Source of the DNA: Bradyrhizobium viridifuturi | GTDB taxonomy: Bacteria > Pseudomonadota > Alphaproteobacteria > Rhizobiales > Xanthobacteraceae | Assembly (NCBI RefSeq): GCF_001238275.1 | Contig: NZ_LGTB01000004.1 | Location: forward strand, 1-64,000 | Length of the DNA stretch: 64,000 nucleotides | Direction: 5' to 3' | Shown here: positions 34,714 through 47,565 of the stretch, one piece after another | Position numbering within the stretch: the stretch's first letter is position 1 | Layout of the letters: every line of letters starts with the position of its first letter | The notes under the pieces: generated by a model | The model's input: only the letters and a program-made list of their open reading frames with translations | Told to the model about the DNA's origin: nothing | Databases searched by the model: none | Program-made: the position numbers and the translations under genes

Positions 34714-35294
34714 GCCCCACCGCCGCATCCTCGCAGCCGGCCATTGCGCAGGCGCCGAAGGGCATCCTCGATCCGTCGACCGGCAAGCCGGTTGGCGCCA
34801 ATGATCCTTTTTTCCTCGAGGTCAATCACGAACTGTCCGACAAGGGCTTCTTCGTCGCCGCGGCCGATGACCTGATCACCTGGGCGCGTACCGGTTCGTT
34901 GATGTGGATGACCTTCGGTCTCGCCTGCTGCGCGGTCGAGATGATGCAGGTTTCGATGCCGCGCTACGACGTCGAGCGCTTCGGCTTCGCGCCGCGTGCC
35001 TCGCCGCGGCAGTCTGACGTGATGATCGTCGCCGGCACGCTGACCAACAAGATGGCGCCGGCGCTGCGCAAGGTCTACGACCAGATGCCGGAGCCGCGCT
35101 ACGTCATCTCGATGGGCTCGTGCGCCAATGGCGGCGGCTACTACCACTACTCCTACTCGGTGGTGCGTGGCTGCGACCGCATCGTGCCGATCGACATCTA
35201 CGTGCCGGGCTGCCCGCCCACGGCAGAGGCGCTGCTCTACGGCGTGCTGCTGCTGCAGAAGAAGATCCGCCGTATCGGCACCATCGAACGCTAA
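34704..35294 (+). CDS. nuoB: NADH-quinone oxidoreductase subunit B
   Basis: A 196-residue subunit carrying iron–sulfur cluster N2, the last electron donor to quinone. Cluster Cys residues appear as the adjacent pair in [10 protein letters not shown], then [20 protein letters not shown] and [15 protein letters not shown]. The ATG at 34704 lies within the last codons of nuoA, giving a 10-base overlap. The N-terminal extension ([20 protein letters not shown]) before [15 protein letters not shown] is typical of alphaproteobacteria. Confidence 0.97.
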   Translation: MGLSPTAASSQPAIAQAPKGILDPSTGKPVGANDPFFLEVNHELSDKGFFVAAADDLITWARTGSLMWMTFGLACCAVEMMQVSMPRYDVERFGFAPRASPRQSDVMIVAGTLTNKMAPALRKVYDQMPEPRYVISMGSCANGGGYYHYSYSVVRGCDRIVPIDIYVPGCPPTAEALLYGVLLLQKKIRRIGTIER

Positions 35295-35304
35295 GGTTTT
35301 AGGC

Positions 35305-35921
35305 ATGGACGACGGCAAGCTCGACGCCCTTGGGCAGACGATCGTGAGCGCGCTTCCGGGCGCCGTCACGGCGCACTCGGTCGCGTTCAATCAACTCACT
35401 ATCGACGTCGAGATTGGCAGAATCGTGGACGTCGTGACGTTTTGCGTGACGACGCCGGCTGCCGCTTCGTCAACATCACCGACGTCACCGCGGTCGATCA
35501 TCCGAGCCGCGAGAAGCGCTTCGATGTCGTCTACCATCTGCTGTCACCGACGCTGAACACACGCATTCGTGTGCGCGGTCAGGCCGACGAGACCACGCAG
35601 GTGCCGTCGATCATCGGCGTGTTCCCGGGCGCCGACTGGTTCGAGCGCGAGACCTACGACCTCTACGGCGTGATTTTCACCGGTCATCCGGACATGCGCC
35701 GCCTGCTGACGGATTACGGCTTCGACGGCCATCCGCTGCGCAAGGATTTCCCGCTCACCGGTTTCGTCGAGGTTCGCTACGACGACCAGGAGAAGCGGGT
35801 GCTGTACGAGCCGGTCCGGCTCAACCAGGAATTCCGCAAGTTCGATTTCCTATCGCCCTGGGAGGGCGCCGACTATCCGCTTCCCGGTGACGAGAAGGCC
35901 AAGGCGGAGCCGAAGCCATGA
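35305..35921 (+). CDS. nuoC: NADH-quinone oxidoreductase subunit C, frame interrupted by one missing T
   Basis: A 30-kDa-type subunit that joins the peripheral arm to the quinone module. After correction it is 205 residues. The first part ([21 protein letters not shown] through GRIVDVVTF) and the second ([74 protein letters not shown]) are in different frames. The shift falls in a run of four T (35440–35443); a fifth T restores [12 protein letters not shown] exactly. A homopolymer error is therefore the simplest explanation. Its stop overlaps the nuoD start by four bases. Confidence 0.94.
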
Positions 35922-37114
35922 ACGAGCAACCGCAAAATCTTCGTAACTTCACCATTAATTTCGGTCCGCAGCATCCGGCGGCGCACGGCGTGCTCCGTCT
36001 CGTGCTGGAACTCGACGGCGAAGTCGTCGAGCGCGTCGATCCGCATATCGGCCTGCTTCACCGCGGCACCGAGAAGCTGATCGAGCACAAGACCTATCTG
36101 CAGGCGATTCCGTATTTCGACCGGCTCGACTACGTCGCGCCGATGAACCAGGAGCACGCGTTCTGCCTCGCCGCGGAAAAGCTGCTCGGCATCACGGTGC
36201 CGCGCCGCGGCCAGTTGATCCGCGTGCTGTATTGCGAGATCGGCCGCATCCTCTCTCATTTGCTCAACGTCACCACGCAGGCGATGGACGTCGGCGCGCT
36301 GACCCCGCCGCTGTGGGGCTTCGAAGAGCGCGAGAAGCTGATGGTGTTCTACGAGCGCGCCTCGGGCTCGCGCATGCACGCGGCGTTCTTCCGCGTCGGC
36401 GGCGTGCACCAGGACCTGCCGCCGAAGCTGATCGACGACATCGACGCATGGTGCGATCCGTTCCTCAAGGTGGTCGACGACCTCGATCGGCTGCTGACCG
36501 GCAACCGTATCTTCAAGCAGCGCAACGTCGACATCGGCATCGTGCCGCTCAAGGAGGCCTGGGAGTGGGGATTCTCGGGTGTGATGGTGCGCGGCTCGGG
36601 CGCGGCCTGGGATCTGCGCAAGTCGCAGCCCTATGAGTGCTACGCCGAGATGGATTTCGACATTCCGATCGGCAAGAACGGCGACTGCTACGACCGCTAC
36701 CTGATCCGCATGGAAGAGATGCGCCAGTCGGTGCGCATCATGAAGCAATGCGTGCAGAAGCTGAAGGCGCCGGACGGGCAGGGCCCGGTCGTGGTCGAGG
36801 ACAACAAGATCGCGCCGCCGCGCCGCGGCGAGATGAAGCGCTCGATGGAAGCGTTGATCCATCACTTCAAGCTCTACACCGAAGGCGTCCACGTGCCGGC
36901 CGGCGAGGTCTACGCCGCGGTCGAGGCGCCGAAGGGCGAGTTTGGCGTCTATCTCGTCGCCGACGGCACCAACAAGCCCTACAAGTGCAAGATCCGCGCG
37001 CCGGGCTTCGCCCATCTGCAGGCGATGGATCACATCTGCAAGGGCCATCTCCTGGCCGACGTTTCCGCCATCCTTGGCTCGCTGGACATCGTGTTCGGCG
37101 AAGTCGACCGGTGA
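35918..37114 (+). CDS. nuoD: NADH-quinone oxidoreductase subunit D
   Basis: A 398-residue 49-kDa-type subunit that forms the quinone-binding pocket with NuoB and derives from [NiFe] hydrogenase large subunits. The quinone-site loop is near [13 protein letters not shown] (about residues 12–24), followed by [23 protein letters not shown], and the C-terminal segment [13 protein letters not shown] and DIVFGEVDR. The start overlaps nuoC in an ATGA arrangement, indicating coupling. The length is normal. Confidence 0.97.
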   Translation: MNEQPQNLRNFTINFGPQHPAAHGVLRLVLELDGEVVERVDPHIGLLHRGTEKLIEHKTYLQAIPYFDRLDYVAPMNQEHAFCLAAEKLLGITVPRRGQLIRVLYCEIGRILSHLLNVTTQAMDVGALTPPLWGFEEREKLMVFYERASGSRMHAAFFRVGGVHQDLPPKLIDDIDAWCDPFLKVVDDLDRLLTGNRIFKQRNVDIGIVPLKEAWEWGFSGVMVRGSGAAWDLRKSQPYECYAEMDFDIPIGKNGDCYDRYLIRMEEMRQSVRIMKQCVQKLKAPDGQGPVVVEDNKIAPPRRGEMKRSMEALIHHFKLYTEGVHVPAGEVYAAVEAPKGEFGVYLVADGTNKPYKCKIRAPGFAHLQAMDHICKGHLLADVSAILGSLDIVFGEVDR

Positions 37115-37157
37115 TGATGTCCGCATCCGCACCGCGCGCTAATTGAGAGTTTGATCG

Positions 37158-37769
37158 ATGTCCGTCCGCCGCCTTGCCCCGAAGGAATTGCAGCCCGCGA
37201 GCTTCACGTTCACGGACGAGAATCTTGCCTGGGCCAAGAAGCAGATCGAGAAGTACCCGCCGGGCCGCCAGGCTTCGGCCGCGATCGCGATCCTGTGGCG
37301 CGTGCAGGAGCAGCATGACGGCTGGGTGTCGGAAGCGGCGATCCGCGCCGTCGCCGACCTGCTCGAGATGCCGCATATCCGGATGCTGGAGATCGCGACC
37401 TTCTACACCATGTTCCAGCTCTCGCCGGTCGGCAAGAAGGCGCATGTCCAGGTCTGCGGCACGACGCCGTGCCGGCTGCGCGGCGCCGCCGACCTGATCG
37501 AGGTCTGCCAGCATCGCATCCATCACGATCCCTTCCAGCTGTCGAAGGACGGCAACTTCTCCTGGGAAGAGGTCGAGTGCCTCGGGGCCTGCGTGAACGC
37601 GCCGATGGTGCTGATCTGGAAGGACACCTATGAGGACCTGACCAAGGAAAGCTTCGGCAAGGTGCTCGACGGCTTTGCCGCCGGCAATCCGCCGAAGCCG
37701 GGCCCGCAGATCGACCGTCAGTTCTCGGCGCCCGCAGGCGGGCCGACGACGCTGAAGGAAACCACCTGA
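37158..37769 (+). CDS. nuoE: NADH-quinone oxidoreductase subunit E
   Basis: A 203-residue 24-kDa-type subunit with the thioredoxin-like [2Fe-2S] cluster N1a. The four Cys are in CGTTPC and CLGACVNAP. The N-terminal helical part ([29 protein letters not shown]) contacts NuoF. A Pro/Ala-rich C-terminal extension ([20 protein letters not shown]) is typical of alphaproteobacterial forms. It precedes a small membrane protein gene and then nuoF. Confidence 0.96.
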   Translation: MSVRRLAPKELQPASFTFTDENLAWAKKQIEKYPPGRQASAAIAILWRVQEQHDGWVSEAAIRAVADLLEMPHIRMLEIATFYTMFQLSPVGKKAHVQVCGTTPCRLRGAADLIEVCQHRIHHDPFQLSKDGNFSWEEVECLGACVNAPMVLIWKDTYEDLTKESFGKVLDGFAAGNPPKPGPQIDRQFSAPAGGPTTLKETT

Positions 37770-37816
37770 TGGGGGGCTCTCAGGTGCAGGCAGTGGGGAT
37801 GGGGAGGGCGGCTTCG

Positions 37817-37981
37817 ATGATGGCTTGGCGCAAGATCGCGCTACACACCGCCGTCGCGGCCGGCTTCATGTTCCTGCTGCAACGTTACGGCCTCAGCGCC
37901 ACGCTGGAATCCAGCCTGCTGTGGGCCATCGTGTTCGGCGGCTGCGCCGCCGGGCTCGCTTACTCCCAAGCCAATCGGTGA
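37817..37981 (+). CDS. Small membrane protein encoded between nuoE and nuoF
   Basis: A 54-residue protein with two hydrophobic stretches ([18 protein letters not shown] and [17 protein letters not shown]). It is not a complex I core subunit. A longer frame from an ATG overlapping the nuoE stop (37769) is also open, adding 16 residues with little structure; the start at 37817 follows a GGGGAGGG ribosome site. Lying on the same strand inside the operon, it is probably cotranscribed and may be an accessory or assembly factor. No family is recognised. Confidence 0.62.
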   Translation: MMAWRKIALHTAVAAGFMFLLQRYGLSATLESSLLWAIVFGGCAAGLAYSQANR

Positions 37982-38000
37982 TGTTCGGAAAGTTTTGAGC

Positions 38001-39323
<1,323 letters not shown>

Positions 39324-39332
39324 AGAAGAGAC

Positions 39333-41408
39333 ATGAGCAAGATCATCGTCGATGGCAAAGAGATCGATGTGCCGCCGGAGTACACGCTGTTGCAGGCGTG
39401 CGAGGCGGCCGGCGCCGAGATTCCGCGCTTCTGCTATCACGAGCGGCTGTCGATCGCCGGGAATTGCCGGATGTGCCTGGTCGAGGTGAAAGGCGGCCCG
39501 AAGCCGGTCGCAAGCTGCGCCTGGGCCGTGCGCGACTGCCGTCCGGGCCCGAAGGGCGAGCCGCCGGAGATCTCGACCCGTTCGCCGATGGTCAAGAAGG
39601 CGCGCGAAGGCGTGATGGAGTTCCTGCTGATCAACCATCCGCTGGACTGCCCGATCTGCGATCAGGGCGGCGAGTGCGATCTGCAGGACCAGGCGATGGG
39701 CTACGGCGTCGACACCAGCCGCTTCGCCGAGAACAAGCGCGCGGTCGAGGACAAGTATCTCGGCGCGCTGGTCAAGACCTCGATGAACCGCTGCATCCAG
39801 TGCACGCGCTGTGTCCGCTTCTCCGCCGAAGTCTGCGGCGCCCCGGAAATGGGCGCGACCGGTCGCGGCGAGGACATGGAGATCACCACCTATCTGGAGC
39901 ATGCGCTGAGCTCGGAGCTGCAGGGCAATCTCGTCGATATCTGCCCGGTCGGCGCGCTGACCTCGAAGCCCTATGCATTCGCGGCGCGGCCCTGGGAGCT
40001 CGGCAAGACGCAGTCGGTCGACGTCATGGACGGCGTCGGCTCGGCCATCCGCGTCGACACCCGCGGCCGCGAGGTGATGCGCATCCTGCCGCGTATCAAC
40101 GAGGCCGTGAACGAGGAGTGGATCTCCGACAAGACCCGCCACGTCGTCGACGGCCTGCGCACGCAGCGCCTCGACCGGCCCTATGTGCGTGAGAACGGCC
40201 AGCTCAGGCCTGCGACCTGGCAGGAAGCCTTTGCCACCATCGCCGCCAAGGCCGGCCGCACCGACGGCAAGCGGATCGGCGCCATCGCGGGCGATCTCGC
40301 CGCGGTCGATGAAATGTATGCGCTGAAGGAGCTATTGGCGAAGTTCGGCTCGGTCAATCTGGCGGTGCAGGGCGGCGACGCGTTCGACGCCAAGGCCGGC
40401 CGCGGCTCCTACATTTTCAACCCGACCATCGCCGGCATCGACCAGGCCGACGCGATCCTGATCATCGGCTCGCATCCGCGCAAGGAAGCCGCGGTGCTGA
40501 ATGCGCGGATCCGCAAGCGCTGGCGCACCGGCGGCCTCAAGGTCGGCATGATCGGCGCCAAGTCCGATTTCACCTACGACCATGAATACCTCGGCGCGGG
40601 CACCGACACGCTGGCCGATCTTGCGGCCGGCAAGCACTCGTTTGCCGACGTGCTCAAGAACGCGCAGCACCCGATCATCCTGGTCGGCCCTGGCGCTTAC
40701 ACCAGGCATGACGGCGCAGCGGTGCTGGCGCAAGCCGCCAAGCTCGCGGTCGATGTCGGCGCGCTGAAGGACGGCTGGAACGGCTTTGCCGTGTTGCAGG
40801 ACACCGCCTCGCGTGCCGGTGCGCTCGACATCGGCTTCTCGCCTGCGGCCGGCGGCCTGACCACCGCGCAGATGACGACCTTCGGCACGCTCGACGTGCT
40901 GTTCCTGCTCGGCGCCGACGAGATCAAGGCGCCGGACGGCACCTTCGTGGTCTATATCGGCACCCATGGCGATCAGGGCGCGCACCGCGCCGACGTCATC
41001 CTGCCGGGCGCCGCCTATACCGAGAAGTCCGGCATCTACGTCAACACCGAGGGGCGGGCGCAGATCGCGAACCGTGCCGCGTTCCCGCCGGGTGAGGCCC
41101 GCGAGGACTGGGCGATCATCCGCGCGCTGTCCGACGTGCTCGGCAAGAGGCTGCCGTTCGACTCGCTGCAGGCGTTGCGCCAGGCGATGTTCAAGACCTC
41201 GCCGCATTTGATGCGGCTCGACCAGATCGAGGCCGGCAAGGCTGATGACGTCAAGGCGTTGGCCGGCAAGGGCGGCAGCGTCGACAAGGCGGCCTTCAAG
41301 CCGACCGTCGAGGACTTCTATCTGACCAACCCGATCGCGCGGGCCTCTGCCGTGATGGCGGAATGCTCGCGGCTGGCGTCGGGCCGAATGCTGACGGCAG
41401 CGGAGTGA
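39333..41408 (+). CDS. nuoG: NADH-quinone oxidoreductase subunit G
   Basis: A 691-residue 75-kDa-type subunit that carries several iron–sulfur clusters of the electron wire. N-terminal [2Fe-2S] Cys lie in [16 protein letters not shown]; the His-ligated cluster follows in [18 protein letters not shown]; further clusters in [10 protein letters not shown] and [10 protein letters not shown]. The C-terminal two-thirds is the molybdopterin-oxidoreductase-like fold without its cofactor (RVLITGSHPR-like [35 protein letters not shown]). The reading frame is intact, unlike nuoF just upstream. Confidence 0.97.
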   Translation: MSKIIVDGKEIDVPPEYTLLQACEAAGAEIPRFCYHERLSIAGNCRMCLVEVKGGPKPVASCAWAVRDCRPGPKGEPPEISTRSPMVKKAREGVMEFLLINHPLDCPICDQGGECDLQDQAMGYGVDTSRFAENKRAVEDKYLGALVKTSMNRCIQCTRCVRFSAEVCGAPEMGATGRGEDMEITTYLEHALSSELQGNLVDICPVGALTSKPYAFAARPWELGKTQSVDVMDGVGSAIRVDTRGREVMRILPRINEAVNEEWISDKTRHVVDGLRTQRLDRPYVRENGQLRPATWQEAFATIAAKAGRTDGKRIGAIAGDLAAVDEMYALKELLAKFGSVNLAVQGGDAFDAKAGRGSYIFNPTIAGIDQADAILIIGSHPRKEAAVLNARIRKRWRTGGLKVGMIGAKSDFTYDHEYLGAGTDTLADLAAGKHSFADVLKNAQHPIILVGPGAYTRHDGAAVLAQAAKLAVDVGALKDGWNGFAVLQDTASRAGALDIGFSPAAGGLTTAQMTTFGTLDVLFLLGADEIKAPDGTFVVYIGTHGDQGAHRADVILPGAAYTEKSGIYVNTEGRAQIANRAAFPPGEAREDWAIIRALSDVLGKRLPFDSLQALRQAMFKTSPHLMRLDQIEAGKADDVKALAGKGGSVDKAAFKPTVEDFYLTNPIARASAVMAECSRLASGRMLTAAE

Positions 41409-41418
41409 GCGTGACCTG

Positions 41419-42489
41419 ATGGCTGAATTCTTCGCAAGCTCGTTCTGGACCGGCTTCCTCTGGCCGCTGATCATCATGGTCGCGGAGAGCCTGTTGCTGC
41501 TGGTCGTGCTGCTGATCGCGATCGCCTACATCCTGCTTGCCGACCGCAAGATCTGGGCGGCGGTGCAGATCCGCCGCGGCCCCAACGTGGTCGGCCCGTT
41601 CGGATTGCTGCAATCCTTCGCCGACCTGCTGAAATTCGTGTTGAAGGAGCCGGTGATTCCGTCCGGCTCCAACAAGGGCGTGTTCCTGCTCGCACCGCTG
41701 GTGTCGTGCATCCTGGCGCTGGCCGCCTGGGCCGTGATCCCGTTCGATCTCGGCTGGGTGATTTCCGACATCAATGTCGGCATTCTCTACATCTTCGCGA
41801 TCTCGTCGCTGTCGATCTACGGCATCATCATGGCCGGCTGGTCGTCGAACTCGAAGTACCCGTTCCTCGCCGCGCTGCGCTCGGCGGCGCAGATGGTGTC
41901 CTATGAAGTCTCGATCGGCTTCGTGATCATCACCGTGCTGCTCTGCGTCGGTTCACTGAATCTCTCGGCGGTGGTCGAAGCGCAGAACACCCGCGGTCTG
42001 GCGCACCTGATCGGCCTGCCGCAGCTCACCATCCTGAACTGGTATGTGTGGCCGCTGTTCCCGATGTTCGTGGTGTTCTACGTCTCGGCGCTCGCCGAAA
42101 CCAACCGCCCGCCGTTCGACCTGGTCGAAGCCGAATCCGAGCTGGTTGCCGGCTTCATGACCGAGTACGGCTCGACGCCGTATCTGCTGTTCATGCTCGG
42201 CGAGTACGTCGCGATCACCACGATGTGCGCGCTGGCGTCGATCCTGTTCCTGGGCGGCTGGCTGCCGCCGGTCAACCTGCCGCCGTTCACCTGGATCCCG
42301 GGCATCGTCTGGTTCGCCCTGAAGGTGTTCTTCATGTTCTTCATGTTCGCGATGGCGAAGGCGATCGTGCCGCGCTACCGCTACGATCAACTGATGCGGC
42401 TCGGCTGGAAGGTGTTCCTGCCGCTGTCGCTGGCGATGGTGGTGATCGTGGCCGGCGTGCTGCAGTTCGCCGGCATCGCGCCGAAGTGA
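41419..42489 (+). CDS. nuoH: NADH-quinone oxidoreductase subunit H
   Basis: A 356-residue membrane subunit with eight helices that links the quinone site to the proton channels. Conserved parts are [37 protein letters not shown] and the acidic loop [25 protein letters not shown]. The start at 41419 overlaps no gene and follows nuoG by 10 bases. Confidence 0.97.
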   Translation: MAEFFASSFWTGFLWPLIIMVAESLLLLVVLLIAIAYILLADRKIWAAVQIRRGPNVVGPFGLLQSFADLLKFVLKEPVIPSGSNKGVFLLAPLVSCILALAAWAVIPFDLGWVISDINVGILYIFAISSLSIYGIIMAGWSSNSKYPFLAALRSAAQMVSYEVSIGFVIITVLLCVGSLNLSAVVEAQNTRGLAHLIGLPQLTILNWYVWPLFPMFVVFYVSALAETNRPPFDLVEAESELVAGFMTEYGSTPYLLFMLGEYVAITTMCALASILFLGGWLPPVNLPPFTWIPGIVWFALKVFFMFFMFAMAKAIVPRYRYDQLMRLGWKVFLPLSLAMVVIVAGVLQFAGIAPK

Positions 42490-42496
42490 GGCCGTC

Positions 42497-42991
42497 ATGA
42501 GTGTCAATGTCAACGCAACAGCCCGCTCGCTCCTGCTCTCGGAATTCGTCTCGGCGTTCTTCCTGGCGATGCGCTATTTCTTCCAGCCGAAGCCGACGCT
42601 GAACTATCCGTTCGAGAAGGGGCCGATCTCGCCGCGCTTCCGCGGCGAGCACGCGCTGCGCCGCTATCCGAATGGTGAAGAGCGCTGCATCGCCTGCAAG
42701 CTGTGCGAGGCGATCTGCCCGGCGCAGGCGATCACGATCGAGGCCGGTCCGCGCCGCAACGACGGCACCCGCCGCACGGTGCGCTACGACATCGACATGG
42801 TGAAGTGCATCTATTGCGGCCTGTGCCAGGAGGCATGCCCGGTCGACGCCATCGTCGAGGGACCGAATTTCGAATTCGCGACCGAGACCCGCGAGGAACT
42901 CTACTATGACAAGGCGAAGCTGCTCGCCAATGGCGACCGCTGGGAGCGCGAGATCGCGAAGTCGATCGCGCTCGACGCGCCGTACCGGTGA
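42497..42991 (+). CDS. nuoI: NADH-quinone oxidoreductase subunit I
   Basis: A 164-residue ferredoxin-like subunit carrying clusters N6a and N6b. The two 4Fe-4S motifs are [12 protein letters not shown] and [12 protein letters not shown]. The N-terminal amphipathic helix ([21 protein letters not shown]) anchors it to the membrane arm. It begins eight bases after nuoH. Confidence 0.97.
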   Translation: MSVNVNATARSLLLSEFVSAFFLAMRYFFQPKPTLNYPFEKGPISPRFRGEHALRRYPNGEERCIACKLCEAICPAQAITIEAGPRRNDGTRRTVRYDIDMVKCIYCGLCQEACPVDAIVEGPNFEFATETREELYYDKAKLLANGDRWEREIAKSIALDAPYR

Positions 42992-43000
42992 GGTGAGGGC

Positions 43001-43639
43001 ATGATCCTTCCGGCGCTGTTCTTCTATCTGTTTGCCGCGGTCTGCGTGGCCTCGGCGGTCATGGTGATTGTCTCGCGCAATCCCGTGCACTCCGTGCTGT
43101 TCTTGATCCTGGCCTTCGTTAACGCGGCCGGGCTTTTCATCCTGATGGGCGCCGAGTTCCTCGGGATGATGCTGATCGTGGTCTATGTCGGCGCGGTCGC
43201 GGTGCTGTTCCTGTTCGTGATCATGATGCTCGACGTCGATTTCGTCGAGCTGCGCGAAGGCTTCATCCAGTATCTGCCGATCGGCATCGTGATCGGCGGC
43301 ATCTTCCTGTTCGAGCTGCTGCTCGTGGTCGGCGCCTGGGTAATCAACCCGCAGGTGACCAAGACGATCACGGCCGCGATCCCGACCAATGTCAGCAACA
43401 CCGAGGCGCTCGGCCTCGTGCTCTATACGAAGTACATCCATTACTTCCAGCTCGCCGGCATGGTGCTGCTGGTCGCGATGATCGGCGCCATCGTGCTGAC
43501 GCTGCGCCACAAGGCCAACGTCAAGCGGCAGAACATCAACGTTCAGAACGCGCGCACGCCCGAGATGGCGATGGCGATGCGCAAGGTGGCGTCGGGGCAG
43601 GGCCTGCAGGATGCCGATGCGGCGGAGTGGGTGAAATGA
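43001..43639 (+). CDS. nuoJ: NADH-quinone oxidoreductase subunit J
   Basis: A 212-residue membrane subunit with five helices ([68 protein letters not shown], and later). Helix 3 with [21 protein letters not shown] contains the pi-bulge region involved in coupling. The C-terminal hydrophilic tail is longer than in E. coli, as is usual in alphaproteobacteria. Its stop overlaps the nuoK start. Confidence 0.96.
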   Translation: MILPALFFYLFAAVCVASAVMVIVSRNPVHSVLFLILAFVNAAGLFILMGAEFLGMMLIVVYVGAVAVLFLFVIMMLDVDFVELREGFIQYLPIGIVIGGIFLFELLLVVGAWVINPQVTKTITAAIPTNVSNTEALGLVLYTKYIHYFQLAGMVLLVAMIGAIVLTLRHKANVKRQNINVQNARTPEMAMAMRKVASGQGLQDADAAEWVK

Positions 43640-43944
43640 CGATCGGGCTCGGGCATTACCTCGCGGTCGCCGCGATCCTGTTCACGCTCGGGATCCTCGG
43701 CATCTTTCTCAACCGCAAGAACATCATCGTCATCCTGATGTCGATCGAGCTGATCCTGCTCTCGGTCAACATCAATCTGGTGGCGTTCTCGACCTTCCTC
43801 GGCGACATCGTCGGCCAGGTGTTCGCGCTCTTGGTGCTGACGGTGGCGGCGGCCGAGGCCGCGATCGGTCTCGCCGTGCTGGTGGTGTATTTCCGAAACC
43901 GCGGTTCGATCGCGGTTGAAGACGTCAATCTGATGAAGGGCTAG
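43636..43944 (+). CDS. nuoK: NADH-quinone oxidoreductase subunit K
   Basis: A 102-residue membrane subunit with three helices and the two conserved Glu residues of the proton path (in [12 protein letters not shown] and [13 protein letters not shown]). The ATG at 43636 overlaps the nuoJ stop as ATGA; a GTG three codons earlier is less likely. Confidence 0.96.
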   Translation: MTIGLGHYLAVAAILFTLGILGIFLNRKNIIVILMSIELILLSVNINLVAFSTFLGDIVGQVFALLVLTVAAAEAAIGLAVLVVYFRNRGSIAVEDVNLMKG

Positions 43945-43952
43945 GCGCAGTC

Positions 43953-46039
43953 ATGGTTCAGGCAATTGTCTTCCTGCCTCTGCTGGGCGCCATCCTCGCA
44001 GGCATTATCGCTCTGACCGGCGCGCACGCGCGCTGCCCGAGCGGCGACACCGTCGATCACCACGACGACGCGCATGGCGATGCCCATGCTTCCGACGCTC
44101 ATGCGTCGGCGGCGCACGACGATCACGGCCATGACGATCATGGCCACGACGACCATCACGTCTCCGAGCCGCCGGCGGCGGGGTCCCGGTTGGCCGAGCT
44201 GATCACGACGGGCTTGCTGTTCGTCTCGGCGGCGCTGTCCTGGTTCACGCTGGTCGATGTCGGCTTCATGCACCATGCGCTCGCGTCGTGCTGCTGCCCT
44301 GGATCACCTCGGGCGACCTCCAAGTGGCCTGGACGCTTCGCGTCGACACCCTGACCGCCGTGATGCTGGTCGTGGTCAACACCGTGTCCGCGCTCGTCCA
44401 CCTCTACTCCATCGGCTATATGGACGAGGACCCGAACCGGCCGCGCTTCTTCGGCTATCTCTCGCTGTTCACCTTCGCGATGCTGATGCTGGTGACCTCC
44501 GACAATCTCGTGCAGCTGTTCTTTGGCTGGGAGGGCGTCGGTCTCGCGAGCTACCTGCTGATCGGCTTCTGGTACCAGAAGCCATCGGCCAACGCGGCCG
44601 CGATCAAGGCCTTCGTGGTCAACCGCGTCGGCGACTTCGGCTTCGCGCTCGGCATCTTCTCGATCTATGCGCTGGTCGGCTCGACCGATTTCGAGACCAT
44701 CTTCCATGCCGCGCCGGGATTGACCGGCAAGACCATCGACTTCTTCGGATGGCACCCTGACGCGCTCACCTTGACCTGCCTGTTCCTGTTCATGGGCGCG
44801 ATGGGCAAGTCGGCGCAGTTCCTGCTGCACACCTGGTTGCCGGACGCGATGGAAGGCCCGACCCCGGTGTCGGCGCTGATCCACGCCGCGACCATGGTCA
44901 CCGCCGGCGTCTTCATGGTGGCGCGGCTGTCGCCGCTGTTCGAGCTGTCGCCGACCGCGCAGGCGGTCGTGATGTTCTTCGGTGCGACCACGGCGTTCTT
45001 CGCCGCCACGATCGGCCTCGTGCAGAACGACATCAAGCGGATCGTCGCATACTCGACGTGTTCGCAGCTCGGCTACATGTTCGTGGCGATGGGAGCAGGG
45101 GCCTATTCGGTCGGCATGTTTCATCTGTTCACGCACGCCTTCTTCAAGGCGCTGCTGTTCCTGGGCTCCGGCTCGGTGATCTACGCGATGCACCACGAGC
45201 AGGACATCCGCAACATGGGTGGTCTGTGGCGCAAGATTCCGTACACCTTCGCGGTGATGTGCATCGGCACCTTGGCGTTGACCGGCTTCCCGCTGTTCGC
45301 CGGTTATTTCTCCAAGGACGCGATCATCGAATCGGCCTATGCCGCGCACAATCCGTTCGCGACCTACGCCTATCTCTTGACGATCGTGGCCGCCGGCCTG
45401 ACCTCGTTCTACTCCTGGCGTCTGATCTTCAAGACGTTCTTCGGCGAGCCGCACGACCAGAAGCACTACGAGGCGGCGCATGAGAGCCCGGTCTGGATGC
45501 TGGTGCCGATCGGCGTGCTTGCCGCCGGCTCGATCCTGGCCGGCCTGCCGTTCAAGGAAGTGTTCGCCAGCCCGCATGGCGTCGAGGAGTTCTTCCGCGA
45601 GTCCATTAAGATGAACCCGCACATCCTCGAGGACATGGAGCACATGCCGAGCTGGCTCGCGCCGCTGCCCACCGTGATGATGGCGCTCGGCCTGTTCGTC
45701 TCGTATCTGTTCTACATCCGCAGGCCGTATCTGCCGGTCGAGCTCGCGAACCAGCAGCCGATGCTGTACCAGTTCCTGCTCAACAAATGGTACTTCGACG
45801 AGCTGTACGACTGGATCTTCGTGCGTCCGGCGAAGTGGCTTGGCTACACGCTGTGGAAGAAGGGCGACGGCTTCATCATCGACGGCTTCGGTCCCGATGG
45901 CGTCTCGGCCCGCGTACTCGACATCACCCGCAATGTCGTGAAATTGCAGACCGGCTACCTCTATCACTACGCCTTCGCGATGCTGATCGGAGCCGCCGGA
46001 TTGATCACCTGGTTCATGTTCGGCTTGGGAGGCCAGTAA
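43953..46039 (+). CDS. nuoL: NADH-quinone oxidoreductase subunit L with His-rich insertion, frame interrupted once
   Basis: The antiporter-like subunit with the long lateral helix, about 695 residues after adding one base. The first helix ([19 protein letters not shown]) is followed by an unusual hydrophilic insertion at residues 25–78 that contains 12 His between 36 and 69 (patterns such as [15 protein letters not shown]). Then come the second helix and, after a missing base near 44280, [29 protein letters not shown] and the channel motifs ([37 protein letters not shown]). The frame change falls between MHHAL and VVLLPW. The rest is normal and ends exactly where nuoM starts. Confidence 0.93.
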
Positions 46040-47554
46040 ATGACAACCTGGCCCATCCTTTCGGTCACGACCTTCCTGCCGGCGGTCGGCGCGATCCTGG
46101 TCTATCTCCTGGCGCGGGGCGGCGACGAGAGCGCCAACCGCACGGCGCGCTGGATCGCGCTGTGGACCACGCTGATCACCTTCGCGGTGTCGCTGATCCT
46201 GGTCGCGCGCTTCGACCCGGCCTCGACCGATTTCCAGTTCGTCGAGAAGGCGTCCTGGCTCGCCACCGGCATCACCTACCACATGGGCGTCGACGGCATC
46301 TCGCTGCCACTGATCATCCTGACCACCGCGATCATGCCGCTCTGCATCATCGCGAGCTGGAAGTCGGTGACGCAGCGCGTCGGCGAATACATGATGGCGT
46401 TCCTGATCCTGGAAACGCTGATGGTCGGCACCTTCTCGGCGCTCGACCTCGTGCTGTTCTATCTGTTCTTCGAGGGCGGCCTGATCCCGATGTTCCTGAT
46501 CATCGGCGTCTGGGGCGGCCCGCGCCGGGTCTACGCGTCGTTCAAGTTCTTCCTCTACACGTTCCTCGGCTCGGTCCTGATGCTGCTCGCCATCATGGCG
46601 CTGTACTGGAACGCCGGCACCACCGACATCCCGACCCTGATGCACACCGCGGTGCCGCGGTCGATGCAGACCTGGGCGTGGCTCGCCTTCTTCGCCTCGT
46701 TCGCGGTGAAGATGCCGATGTGGCCGGTACACACCTGGCTGCCTGACGCGCACGTCGAGGCACCGACGGCCGGCTCGGTGATCCTGGCCGCGATCCTCCT
46801 GAAGATGGGTGGCTACGGCTTCCTGCGCTTCTCGCTGCCGATGTTCCCGTTGGCCAGCCACGACTTCGCGCCGTTCGTGTTCACGCTGTCTGTCATCGCC
46901 ATCATCTACACCTCGCTGGTGGCGATGATGCAGGAGGACATGAAGAAGCTGATCGCGTACTCCTCGGTCGCGCATATGGGCTTCGTCACCATGGGCATCT
47001 TCGCGGTGACCACCCAGGGCGTCGCCGGCGGCATGTTCCAGATGGTCTCGCACGGCATCGTCTCCGGCGCGCTGTTCCTCTGCGTCGGCGTCGTCTACGA
47101 CCGCATGCACACCCGCGAGATCGCGGCCTATGGCGGGCTCGTCAACCGGATGCCGCTCTATGCGATGACCTTCATGGTCTTCACCATGGCCAATGTCGGT
47201 CTGCCGGGCACGAGCGGCTTCGTCGGCGAGTTCATGACGCTGCTCGGCACCTTCAAGATCTCGCTGCCGACGGCATTCTTCGCCACCACGGGCGTGATCC
47301 TGTCGGCCTGTTACGCGCTCTGGCTCTACCGCAAGGTGGTGTTCGGCGCGTTGGTCAAGCCGTCGCTGATGTCGATCAAGGATCTCACCTTCCGCGAATG
47401 CGTGACGCTGTTCCCGCTGATCGCGCTGACTATCCTGTTCGGCGTCTATCCGAAGCCGGTGCTCGATATGTCGGCCGCCTCGGTGCAGCAACTCGTCAAC
47501 AATTACCAAACCGCCGTGACTGCCGTGAAGGCAGCCGCGCTGGTTACGCAGTAA
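46040..47554 (+). CDS. nuoM: NADH-quinone oxidoreductase subunit M
   Basis: A 504-residue antiporter-like membrane subunit with 14 helices. Conserved channel residues lie in [21 protein letters not shown] (Glu) and in [44 protein letters not shown] (Lys). The start codon directly follows the nuoL stop. Length and frame are normal. Confidence 0.97.
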   Translation: MTTWPILSVTTFLPAVGAILVYLLARGGDESANRTARWIALWTTLITFAVSLILVARFDPASTDFQFVEKASWLATGITYHMGVDGISLPLIILTTAIMPLCIIASWKSVTQRVGEYMMAFLILETLMVGTFSALDLVLFYLFFEGGLIPMFLIIGVWGGPRRVYASFKFFLYTFLGSVLMLLAIMALYWNAGTTDIPTLMHTAVPRSMQTWAWLAFFASFAVKMPMWPVHTWLPDAHVEAPTAGSVILAAILLKMGGYGFLRFSLPMFPLASHDFAPFVFTLSVIAIIYTSLVAMMQEDMKKLIAYSSVAHMGFVTMGIFAVTTQGVAGGMFQMVSHGIVSGALFLCVGVVYDRMHTREIAAYGGLVNRMPLYAMTFMVFTMANVGLPGTSGFVGEFMTLLGTFKISLPTAFFATTGVILSACYALWLYRKVVFGALVKPSLMSIKDLTFRECVTLFPLIALTILFGVYPKPVLDMSAASVQQLVNNYQTAVTAVKAAALVTQ

Positions 47555-47565
47555 GGCCGTAGCCC

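Noticed and set aside
44156..47509. An 1,117-codon open frame on the minus strand opposite nuoL and nuoM
   Set aside because: Its translation is a monotonous His/Arg/Asp/Glu-rich sequence produced by GC-rich antisense codons; the plus strand encodes clear complex I subunits.
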